Positions 1 to 6,050 of a stretch of DNA of 7,389 bases are shown one piece after another (within the stretch, counting starts at the first letter, position 1; every line of letters begins with the position of its first letter). The notes under the pieces were generated by a model. The model was not told the origin of the DNA, ran no database searches, and saw only the letters and a program-made list of their open reading frames with translations. The position numbers and the translations under genes were made by a program. Source of the stretch: Chitinophagaceae bacterium. Its GTDB lineage: Bacteria > Bacteroidota > Bacteroidia > Chitinophagales > Chitinophagaceae. The stretch is from contig JAICHT010000174.1 of the NCBI GenBank assembly GCA_025924755.1, positions 1 through 7,389 on the forward strand. Direction: 5' to 3'.

Positions 1-28
1 CTTTGATTGCTGTCGTGGCATTCGCCAT
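1..28 (-). CDS. Possible 5' end of the gene downstream of DUF177 (candidate rpmF position)
   Basis: Just after the DUF177 stop codon the minus strand offers two ATG codons in different frames, at 28-26 and 21-19. The first would begin M-A-N-A-T-T-A-I-K, the second M-P-R-Q-Q-S-K. In most bacteria the gene after yceD/DUF177 is rpmF, encoding ribosomal protein L32. The second reading is short and basic as L32 should be, but it does not reproduce the usual MxxPKRRxS start, so the identity is not established. Only 28 bases are visible. This is a positional inference. Confidence 0.25.
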
Positions 29-35
29 CTGGAAC

Positions 36-548
36 TCACGTGCCAGGGTTTTCCTGCTCTTTCTTCTCTGGTTCCAGCTTTAGTAAAAGATCCTTGGCTG
101 CTTTATTGCAAAAAGGACCTTCCATATTTTCATAGCTACAGGTCTTTTGCATCGGGATGCTTAAGTTTACAAATTCATAGATCCAATCTTTTACATGCAA
201 ATGGGTTTCGCCTTTCGATATATAGTAAACGTCCGGGTCTTCCTCCTGTTCATTCATCATGTCAGGCTCGTCCACTATTTTCACGGTTATTCTAAATTCA
301 TCAAACAAATCAAAAGGTAGGTTGTTGCCGCAGCGGTCGCAATTTACCTGCACTATGCCGCCCACTTCAAACTTAAGCAACATAAAACCGTTGTTCTTTT
401 CCAATAACAGTTTTACATGGCTTTGACAGTTGCTGAATTCCTGCTTCTGGTAGCCCTCAAAGAACGTGTCATCAACCGGATAATTGAACTCGTGTACACC
501 AGGTTTTAAGCCTACAAAGGCTATTTCATATTCCCGGTCCTTATTCAT
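36..548 (-). CDS. YceD/DUF177 family protein
   Basis: A 170-residue acidic cytoplasmic protein of the YceD (DUF177) family. Members are encoded next to rpmF and are linked to 23S rRNA and large-subunit accumulation. The start region REYEIAFVGLKPG is typical of Bacteroidota members. Two cysteine pairs are visible: CDRC (C70 and C73) and, in the C-terminal part, C137 and C147 around a GPFC segment. This is the family pattern and may bind metal. The open frame extends upstream to another ATG at 605, but that extra 19-codon stretch contains a good promoter element (566-573). The ATG at 546-548, beginning MNKDREYEIAF, is therefore the better start. The gene ends with TGA at 36-38 and is probably cotranscribed with whatever follows off the left edge. 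Family assignment is fairly secure; the exact role here is inferred. Confidence 0.86.
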   Translation of the reverse strand: MNKDREYEIAFVGLKPGVHEFNYPVDDTFFEGYQKQEFSNCQSHVKLLLEKNNGFMLLKFEVGGIVQVNCDRCGNNLPFDLFDEFRITVKIVDEPDMMNEQEEDPDVYYISKGETHLHVKDWIYEFVNLSIPMQKTCSYENMEGPFCNKAAKDLLLKLEPEKKEQENPGT

Positions 549-565
549 AACCAATTTTGAGTTTG

Positions 566-573
566 CAAAAGTA
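566..573 (-). promoter_or_regulatory. Bacteroidota-type -7 element for the DUF177 gene
   Basis: On the minus strand this reads TACTTTTG, an exact match to the Bacteroidota -7 consensus TAnnTTTG. It lies 17 bp upstream of the ATG at 548, which predicts a leader of only about 10-15 nt. A T-rich stretch (TTTTT) sits about 18-22 bp further upstream where the -33 TTG/TTTG element should be, but the match there is poor. Confidence 0.6.
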
Positions 574-651
574 GGATAATTTAAGCTAAAAACCGCTAGT
601 TTCAATAAAAATTTTAACTAAGTATATCACATTTTTAAAACAGAATTTCCA

Positions 652-1761
652 TTGCATAGCTTCTTTCAAAAACAGGTATATAAAAATAAAACACTGGTAA
701 TCTTATTGCTTCTCGCCATTGGTATAAAGCTTTTTTCACTTAATAGCTTTCGAGTGGAGCGGTATTATACGTACGGTATCTACCCGGGCTTATCTAAATT
801 ATTACGCATTCTTTTTGGGTGGATTCCTCTTAGCATGGGTGATGTACTCTATTTTTTTGCCTTTTTATATATATGTTATGGCGTGGTACAATCCTACCAA
901 TATTTCAAACGAAATGGCTTTGCTGCTCATAGCATTTGGAGGTTTGCTAAAAAGATATTAACTGTTTTATTGAGTGTGTATATTGTTTTTTATTCTTTAT
1001 GGGGATTGAATTATGAAAGGGTAGGTGTAGCTGGACAATTAAATTTAAAAGCTGCACCCTACTCCCAAAAAGATATAACCTTACTATTAACGATATTGAC
1101 GCAGCGTTTAAATTACTATGCAGCTCAGGTAGATACGCTTAGCCGGGAAAACCTGAATGCAAATACCGGGTTGGTTAAGGGTGGCTACAACGCATATGAA
1201 TATGCGGCTAAAAAGTATTCCTACCTGAGCTACCGGTTTGTTTCAATAAAGCCATCGCTATATAGCTTTATTGGACATTTATTTGGCTTTACTGGATACT
1301 ATAATCCGTTTACCGCTGAGGCACAAATTAAAACATCGATTCCTGTTTTTTTAAAACCATTCGTTATATCGCATGAAATGGCGCACCAGCTTGGATATGC
1401 CAAAGAAAGCGAAGCTAATTTTGTAGCCTATTTATCTTGTAATGCTTCGCAGGATATTAATTTTAAGTACTCGGCATACTTTGAACTTTTTTTATACGCA
1501 GCCAACGAAATAAAAGACACCAGCCACCAGGCAAGAAAGGAGCTGATAAGTAAAGCAAACCTGCACCCCCTGGTATTAAAAGATTACCAATCCTTGGTAG
1601 ATTATTTGGTAAAAAGTCAAAATGTAATAGAGCCGTTTATAGCACGCTTTTACGATCAGTATTTAAAGCTGAATAATCAACCAAAGGGCGAGAGGTCCTA
1701 TAATGAAGTAATTGCCTGGCTGATTGCTTATCAAAAAAAATATGGCGCAGCAGCCATCTAA
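652..1761 (+). CDS. DUF3810 family membrane protein with HExxH metalloprotease-like motif
   Basis: A 369-residue protein of the Bacteroidota family DUF3810. Three hydrophobic segments occupy roughly residues 13-33, 62-82 and 101-118. A large soluble domain follows, presumably outside the inner membrane. It contains HEMAH at 241-245, then LGYAKESEANF, with E252 and E254 as candidates for the third zinc ligand. This arrangement resembles gluzincin zinc peptidases, so a membrane-anchored peptidase is likely, but no substrate is known. The start is uncertain. The frame opens after a TAA at 619-621 and holds no ATG before residue 62, which lies inside the second membrane segment. The TTG at 652 is the best initiator because it keeps the first segment intact. 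I see no clear promoter in 549-651 on this strand. tspO follows 25 bp downstream, suggesting cotranscription. Confidence 0.88.
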   Translation: MHSFFQKQVYKNKTLVILLLLAIGIKLFSLNSFRVERYYTYGIYPGLSKLLRILFGWIPLSMGDVLYFFAFLYICYGVVQSYQYFKRNGFAAHSIWRFAKKILTVLLSVYIVFYSLWGLNYERVGVAGQLNLKAAPYSQKDITLLLTILTQRLNYYAAQVDTLSRENLNANTGLVKGGYNAYEYAAKKYSYLSYRFVSIKPSLYSFIGHLFGFTGYYNPFTAEAQIKTSIPVFLKPFVISHEMAHQLGYAKESEANFVAYLSCNASQDINFKYSAYFELFLYAANEIKDTSHQARKELISKANLHPLVLKDYQSLVDYLVKSQNVIEPFIARFYDQYLKLNNQPKGERSYNEVIAWLIAYQKKYGAAAI

Positions 1762-1786
1762 CACCTGCCGGAATTGTTAATAGTAT

Positions 1787-2260
1787 ATGAAGGATTCATT
1801 AAAACTCATTATCAGTATAACCATTCCTGTAGCGATTGGTGCATCAGCCGGAGCATTTACTAAACCAGAAATAAAAACCTGGTATGCGCAGCTTACCAAA
1901 CCAGCCTGGAATCCGCCACCATGGCTGTTTGGGCCTGTATGGACGGTGCTTTATATTTTAATGGGTGTTGCGTTGTATATAATTTGGAAAAACAAAACAT
2001 ACCATACACCAAAGCGCTCCGCAATATTAATATGGTGCTTACAACTGGCATTTAATTTCTTGTGGTCGCTTGTTTTCTTTCACCTGCATCAAATAGGTTG
2101 GGCATTAATTGATATAGGAATATTATGGATTTTGATAGTACTGAATATATTTTCATTTTCACGCATCAGTAAGCCTGCAGCCTGGCTTTTAGTGCCTTAT
2201 ATATGTTGGGTGAGTTTTGCGGGTTTGCTTAACTATGCTATATGGCAGTTAAATACTTAA
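1787..2260 (+). CDS. tspO: TspO/MBR family tryptophan-rich sensory protein
   Basis: A 157-residue integral membrane protein, the normal length for TspO (translocator protein, peripheral benzodiazepine receptor homologue). Five hydrophobic helices can be placed near residues 5-24, 48-67, 79-98, 104-123 and 131-153. Family hallmarks are present: the first loop KPAWNPPPWLFGPVWT (38-53), LYILMG (55-60), QLAFNFLWSLVFF (86-98) and a final helix with W141, F144, LLNY (147-150) and W153. Bacterial TspO proteins bind porphyrins such as protoporphyrin IX and are tied to tetrapyrrole handling and oxidative stress. W52 and W141 probably correspond to the tryptophans implicated in porphyrin breakdown, which is my inference. 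The ATG start lies 25 bp after the DUF3810 stop, with no obvious Shine-Dalgarno sequence. It is the last gene of that unit and faces the MFS gene. Confidence 0.95.
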   Translation: MKDSLKLIISITIPVAIGASAGAFTKPEIKTWYAQLTKPAWNPPPWLFGPVWTVLYILMGVALYIIWKNKTYHTPKRSAILIWCLQLAFNFLWSLVFFHLHQIGWALIDIGILWILIVLNIFSFSRISKPAAWLLVPYICWVSFAGLLNYAIWQLNT

Positions 2261-2378
2261 ATCCGTCCTATCGATTTCTTTATGAAACATGGAAAAAAGT
2301 ACATTTCAATTGCATACCATTGGTCAAAAAAGGATTATTACAGGCAGTACTTAAATTCAATATCACCTATAAAAAAAC

Positions 2379-3515
2379 TTACCATTTTGATTTTGATGCC
2401 ACGAAAGTAATACTCAATCCCATGAGTGCTATAATGGTAAACGATACCCGCAAACTGGTAATTCCGGCTACGATACCAATTAACGGCGGACCGATTAAAA
2501 ATCCCAAAAATCCTATGGAAGTTACTGCTGCCAATGCAACACCGGCAGATAATACTTTTGACTTGCCGGCAGCACTAAATACTAATGGTACAATGGAGGA
2601 AACTCCAAACCCTACCAGTAAAAAACCAATGATTGCCGTTATTAAGTGGGGCAGCGCTACAGCAATTAATAACCCGGTAGCTGTAAGAATGCCACTCAGT
2701 TGTAAGGTAAGTTTGGTTCCAAACCGGCTGGTAAACCGATCGGCAATAAAACGCCCGGTGGCCATGGTGCACATAAAAGCCGTATAGCCGGCACCTATCA
2801 ATCCTTTTTCTACCAGCAGCACTTTTTTAAAATACACACCGCTCCAATCAAACATGGCGCCTTCGCATATCATAGAACAAAAAGCAATAATACCCAGGTT
2901 AATCAATGATTTGTCGGGTTTTACAAAGAGAGGCTGGTCCGGATGGCTGTTAAAATCTTTTGGCAAAATAAACCGGGCATCGGCCACAGCCAGTAATAGT
3001 ACTGCTATCATTATGATTAAGAAATGAGAAGCCGGGGAGACATTCTTATCTATCATTATAGTACCAACAGCCGCACCTGTAAACCCTGCCAGGCTCCACA
3101 ACCCATGAAAAGACGCCATAATGGAACGTTGGTATAAAGCTTCCACACCCACCGCCTGCGTATTCACTGCTATATTACTGGTATTGCCGGCCATGCCGAA
3201 AACTACTAATATGGGAATTAGTTGAAAAATAGTGTGCGCAATCCCTAATGAGGCAAGTAACAGGCTGTAAATGGTTAATGCAACCAATACTACTTTTTTG
3301 CTGCCAAGCTTGGCCACTGCCCAGCCCGCAAGTGGTAGCGAGATCATAGAACCAACAGGAAGCGAGAACAATACCGCACCAAGGGCGGCATCGGATAAAT
3401 GCAGGTTTTGCTGAATGGTGGGAATACGGGAAGCCCAACTTGAAAAACAAATTCCCTGCAAGAAAAATAATAAAGCCACGGCTGCGCGGTGTGTCCGGTT
3501 ACTATATACTGGCAT
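2379..3515 (-). CDS. MFS transporter, YbjJ-like
   Basis: A 378-residue major facilitator superfamily permease with about twelve hydrophobic helices in two halves, located in the inner membrane. The N-terminal part FFLQGICFSSWASRIP (17-32), the segment NIAVNTQAVGVE (114-125), MASFHGLWSLAGF (133-145) and CEGAMFDWSGVYF (218-230) are the conserved stretches of the YbjJ-like subgroup. Degenerate motif A loops appear at residues 64-75 (GWAVAKLGSKKV) and 254-268 (GRFIADRFTSRFGTK). The substrate is unknown, and nothing in the neighbourhood suggests one. The ATG at 3513-3515 is supported by a promoter element 22 bp upstream. The gene converges on tspO with a 118-bp gap (2261-2378), in which I see no strong terminator hairpin. 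A long open frame on the opposite strand is a compositional shadow. Confidence 0.93.
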   Translation of the reverse strand: MPVYSNRTHRAAVALLFFLQGICFSSWASRIPTIQQNLHLSDAALGAVLFSLPVGSMISLPLAGWAVAKLGSKKVVLVALTIYSLLLASLGIAHTIFQLIPILVVFGMAGNTSNIAVNTQAVGVEALYQRSIMASFHGLWSLAGFTGAAVGTIMIDKNVSPASHFLIIMIAVLLLAVADARFILPKDFNSHPDQPLFVKPDKSLINLGIIAFCSMICEGAMFDWSGVYFKKVLLVEKGLIGAGYTAFMCTMATGRFIADRFTSRFGTKLTLQLSGILTATGLLIAVALPHLITAIIGFLLVGFGVSSIVPLVFSAAGKSKVLSAGVALAAVTSIGFLGFLIGPPLIGIVAGITSLRVSFTIIALMGLSITFVASKSKW

Positions 3516-3537
3516 AAAAGGTATTGAATATCGGGTG

Positions 3538-3545
3538 CAAATTTA
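3538..3545 (-). promoter_or_regulatory. Bacteroidota-type -7 element for the MFS gene
   Basis: On the minus strand this reads TAAATTTG, an exact TAnnTTTG match, 22 bp upstream of the MFS start codon. It implies a leader of roughly 15-18 nt. I do not find a clean TTG at the expected -33 distance, so the call rests mainly on the -7 element and its position. Confidence 0.5.
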
Positions 3546-3658
3546 GCAGAGAAGCTATTGAATGCGGCTTTATAATATTAGTGGCCTTATGGTTTAAAAG
3601 ATTGAACCGGAATAGAAGTAGCGTAACTATTCTTTCAAATCTATTAACGTAAATTAAG

Positions 3659-3688
3659 CTTGCATCTTTGTAAGCCTTCCTAGCTTTG
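3659..3688 (+). promoter_or_regulatory. Bacteroidota-type promoter for the lipoprotein gene
   Basis: CTTG at 3659-3662 is followed, after 18 bp, by TAGCTTTG at 3681-3688. This fits the Bacteroidota sigma consensus of a TTG/TTTG -33 box and a TAnnTTTG -7 box. The -7 box ends 18 bp before the ATG at 3707, predicting a short leader of about 12 nt. It is the most complete promoter in the window. Confidence 0.6.
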
Positions 3689-3706
3689 CCTTTCAAAATA
3701 AATTGA

Positions 3707-4543
3707 ATGAAGCTTTTACCTTTGGTTGTTACAGTTTCCATATCCTTATTTATCATTTCATGCAGCAGCAGCAAAAAAGTAGCGGCCGTTCCGGAAGTTG
3801 CTTCAAAACCTTTTTTTAGCCAAACCATTTCAGTAGATGGAAAACCGGGCGACTGGCAAAATATTCCATTAACAGTAAATTCAAAAAATACCGTGCAGTA
3901 TGCTATGGCTAATAGCGACAGCCATTTATTTATTTTGCTTAAAATACAAGACCAGCTTGAACAGATGAAACTTTTAAGAGGTGGTATGGAAATATGGATT
4001 GACCCGGCCGGTGGCGAGGCAAAACAAACCGCTATTGTTTACCCGGTAAAAGGTGAGCTGAATTTAAATGAACGCACCAGCGTAACACCGGGGCAAAAAA
4101 CTGACTACAAAGCGCTAAGAAATCAGATGGTTACCCAGTTGATTAGCCTGAACCGTATGGGTTTCAAACCGCAGTATAATGGCGTACAAAGCATATATGA
4201 TAATACGGGTTTTAAAGCAGCCATGGGTTGGGATGAAAATGATATATTAATTTATGAAGCCAGTATTCCATTTGCTGCTTTTACAGGAGATATAAAAAAT
4301 GACAAGCTGGCTCTCGGTTTTGTATTAAATGGCGTGGACCGGCCAAAAGATACCCATGGCGCTGAAAGCAGTACGCATATGGAAAGTGGCGGCAGGCAAA
4401 TGGGTGGCAGGTCAGGCAGAAATTTTAATAGTATGCGAAGTGCACGAAGCGCAGACAATAGTGCCCGGTATGACTCAAGACAACGGGAAAAAATTTTTGA
4501 AAGTGAAAGCTTCTGGACCCAATATACGACGGCTACTAATTAA
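3707..4543 (+). CDS. Lipoprotein with probable CBM9-like beta-sandwich domain
   Basis: A 278-residue predicted lipoprotein. The N-terminus has a hydrophobic signal (residues 4-18) ending in the lipobox I-I-S-C with the lipidated cysteine at C19, followed by SSSKK. It lacks the acidic residues typical of the Bacteroidota surface-export signal, so a periplasmic-facing location is more likely (inference). Residues about 38-210 look like a beta-sandwich of the CBM9/DOMON type: DGKPGDW (44-50), a strand at 72-80, EIWIDPAGG (95-103), and YEASIPFAAF (183-192) followed by ALGFVLNG (202-209). Such domains bind sugars, haem or other ligands; which applies here cannot be told. Residues 226-262 form a low-complexity Gly/Arg/Ser-rich stretch, and the protein ends in a short FWTQY strand-like segment. 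It has its own promoter and no operon partner, and it converges on the nucleoid-associated gene 17 bp downstream. Confidence 0.84.
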   Translation: MKLLPLVVTVSISLFIISCSSSKKVAAVPEVASKPFFSQTISVDGKPGDWQNIPLTVNSKNTVQYAMANSDSHLFILLKIQDQLEQMKLLRGGMEIWIDPAGGEAKQTAIVYPVKGELNLNERTSVTPGQKTDYKALRNQMVTQLISLNRMGFKPQYNGVQSIYDNTGFKAAMGWDENDILIYEASIPFAAFTGDIKNDKLALGFVLNGVDRPKDTHGAESSTHMESGGRQMGGRSGRNFNSMRSARSADNSARYDSRQREKIFESESFWTQYTTATN

Positions 4544-4560
4544 CCAGGTACAGGTAGATT

Positions 4561-5607
4561 TTACTTTTCGTCCTGGTAATAGATTTTATAATATTTACGT
4601 CCATCCATGTCCATTCCTTTTTCAATAAGGTCGGTGTTACCGTGTATATAGATATGAAAATTTTTATCCAGCTTTAGTACACTTTTGTAAATACGACTTT
4701 GCTTTTGTACTGCTTGTGTTGATATATCAAAATTGCCGGCAATATCCAACTGGTGCTGGCTGCTGTATTTCGATCCAAAATTGCGAAAGGATTCGATCAT
4801 ATCATCTTTTTGAAAAACTTCGCTTTGAAATTCCTCAATATCAAACGACTCTTTGGATTTAAAATAATCAATCGATTTATGCAGCAGGTCTATTTGTTCG
4901 GTACGCGGTATCTGAAATTCGCTTTCCATTTGCCCGGTAATATATTGCTTGGTAAGTGTTAAAAATTGAGCGGTTTGGTGATATTCGTTTTTTTGGGAGG
5001 TCACATTCAAAAACTTTTCTCTCCAGTAAACGGCTTCTTCGCCACGGTTCTGGTTATCAAATATCAATATGTCAAAACCTTCTGTTTGGTTTGCATATAT
5101 AATAAGGCAGCCTTTGTCTATTTTACTCACTTCCGTTCCTTCTTTAATATCAAGTTTTAAAGTTTGGTCGTGTGGCTTCGCATCCAGGAATAACGATTTA
5201 TTTTCTGTTTTAAATAGGCCAATAGCTTTGCACATTTTGCTATCAACCGGCAGGTTTTCAAATATGCCGATATATAATTCGCCACCTTTTACTTTTGGGT
5301 GCGTGGAGCTTTCATATAAATGGCTCGCCATTTTTGCAGAAACCGGCTCAAAGTTTTCGGGGTTGGCAAAAAGTTCCGTAGCATAATGATACATCTCATG
5401 GTATTGCAAAGAATCGGGGTGCTGAAAAGAAAAATATTCGGCTGTGTTTTGAAATTTATTTAAAAAGTTATCAGTCACAATCTGCCTGTTTTCGTCAGAC
5501 AGGGATAAGGCTTCCTTAGAAAGATATAGCGGATCTAAATTATTTTTACTTCCTACATAATGCACAATCAAATTTTTCAGCGATGCCCCTTTTAAATTCG
5601 TTTCCAT
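4561..5607 (-). CDS. Nucleoid-associated protein, NdpA/YejK-like (37-kDa family)
   Basis: A 348-residue soluble protein that I assign to the 37-kDa nucleoid-associated family (NdpA, YejK in Enterobacteria), whose members bind DNA in the nucleoid. Length matches the family. Recognisable stretches are the N-terminal LKNLIVHYVGSK (10-21), SSTHPKVKGGELYIGIF (100-116), DKGCLIIYA (164-172), the segment EEAVYWREKFLNV with its conserved W195 and R196 (190-202), a predominantly helical region at 205-280, and the C-terminal KYYKIYYQDE (338-347). No membrane segment or signal is seen. The ATG at 5605-5607 fits family N-termini and has a candidate promoter just upstream. It is transcribed alone, divergently from the 92-residue gene. 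A specific role beyond DNA association is not inferable. Confidence 0.83.
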   Translation of the reverse strand: METNLKGASLKNLIVHYVGSKNNLDPLYLSKEALSLSDENRQIVTDNFLNKFQNTAEYFSFQHPDSLQYHEMYHYATELFANPENFEPVSAKMASHLYESSTHPKVKGGELYIGIFENLPVDSKMCKAIGLFKTENKSLFLDAKPHDQTLKLDIKEGTEVSKIDKGCLIIYANQTEGFDILIFDNQNRGEEAVYWREKFLNVTSQKNEYHQTAQFLTLTKQYITGQMESEFQIPRTEQIDLLHKSIDYFKSKESFDIEEFQSEVFQKDDMIESFRNFGSKYSSQHQLDIAGNFDISTQAVQKQSRIYKSVLKLDKNFHIYIHGNTDLIEKGMDMDGRKYYKIYYQDEK

Positions 5608-5629
5608 ATCCGGTGAGGTTTGAAGAATG

Positions 5630-5663
5630 CGAAAGTAAGGTGCATTACACTTCTATATTCAAG
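5630..5663 (-). promoter_or_regulatory. Candidate promoter for the nucleoid-associated gene
   Basis: On the minus strand CTTG (5663-5660) is separated by 22 bp from TACTTTCG (5637-5630), one mismatch from TAnnTTTG. The -7 box ends 22 bp before the start codon at 5607, the same spacing as for the MFS gene. The spacing between boxes is at the long end of the usual range. Confidence 0.42.
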
Positions 5664-5705
5664 CAGTTTTATTACTATATCATCAAAAAGTTTATTCCCC
5701 AAATA

Positions 5706-5739
5706 TTGAATTGTTTTTTTATATTTAGTATCAATTCAA
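5706..5739. repeat. 8-bp perfect inverted repeat upstream of the 92-residue gene
   Basis: TTGAATTG at 5706-5713 and CAATTCAA at 5732-5739 are exact reverse complements separated by an 18-nt AT-rich spacer. The right arm ends 11 bp before the ATG at 5751. The spacer holds TATATTTA (5720-5727), one mismatch from the TAnnTTTG -7 box. The structure could be an operator bracketing the promoter or a leader hairpin. In such AT-rich DNA it could also be chance. Confidence 0.4.
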
Positions 5740-5750
5740 ATTTATAATAT

Positions 5751-6029
5751 ATGGCACATTTTACGATAAACCTGCCTAACGACAGGCTGGGTGATGTAAG
5801 AAGTGGAACCATTAGCAAGCAGGCCATTCGCTTTTCTGATCTGATCCGGTTGAAGAAGCCAGAAAAGGAAGAAAGGCTTGGATATATTGTAAAAATTGAC
5901 ACGGGCGAGGGCGGCAAAAACATATATTACCTGTCAAAAACAAAAGAAGGACAATGGCTGCAAAATGGCGAAGATGCGATGGATAAAGCTATTATACATG
6001 CCATAGATGCCTATGAACATTCGAAGTAA
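5751..6029 (+). CDS. Small protein of unknown function, 92 residues
   Basis: I do not recognise this family. The 92-residue product is charged and soluble, with no signal peptide, membrane segment or cysteine. The N-terminal half carries many basic and polar residues (TINLPNDRLGDVRSG at 5-19; IRLKKPEKEERLGYIVKID at 32-50). The central part IVKIDTGEGGKNIYYLSKTKEGQW (46-69) looks like paired beta-strands joined by a glycine turn, and residues 74-90 (EDAMDKAIIHAIDAYEH) should form an amphipathic helix. The amino-acid make-up is like real protein, unlike the opposing 82-codon frame on the minus strand, which is a shadow. The start ATG at 5751 lies just after an AT-rich region with an inverted repeat. 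The gene converges on the T9SS-substrate gene with 21 bp between stop codons. Confidence 0.75.
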   Translation: MAHFTINLPNDRLGDVRSGTISKQAIRFSDLIRLKKPEKEERLGYIVKIDTGEGGKNIYYLSKTKEGQWLQNGEDAMDKAIIHAIDAYEHSK

Positions 6030-6050
6030 GAATAAGATTGCTGTATGGTT

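Noticed and set aside
2261..2378. Search for a terminator or small gene between tspO and the MFS gene
   Set aside because: Only A-rich runs and 4-bp complementary pieces were found; there was no stable hairpin and no supported short gene.
2242..2787. 181-codon plus-strand open frame overlapping the end of tspO and the MFS gene
   Set aside because: It is the antisense shadow of a clear MFS permease. The product is a low-information Ala/Asn/Pro/Thr-rich string with no domain, and no promoter or start signal supports it.
3502..3828. 108-codon minus-strand open frame across the MFS/lipoprotein divergent region
   Set aside because: It runs antisense through the lipoprotein signal peptide and the intergenic promoter. 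The lipoprotein frame has a lipobox and a promoter, while this one has no recognisable features.
4543..4577. ACCAGG/CCTGGT inverted repeat spanning the two convergent stop codons as a bidirectional terminator
   Set aside because: The stem is only 6 bp, with a 23-nt loop and no T-tract immediately after either arm. It is too weak to call.
5675..5923. 82-codon minus-strand open frame opposite the 92-residue gene
   Set aside because: It is antisense to a frame with more protein-like composition. It ends in the AT-rich promoter region and is rich in Ser/Leu/Ile/Phe, as expected of a shadow.
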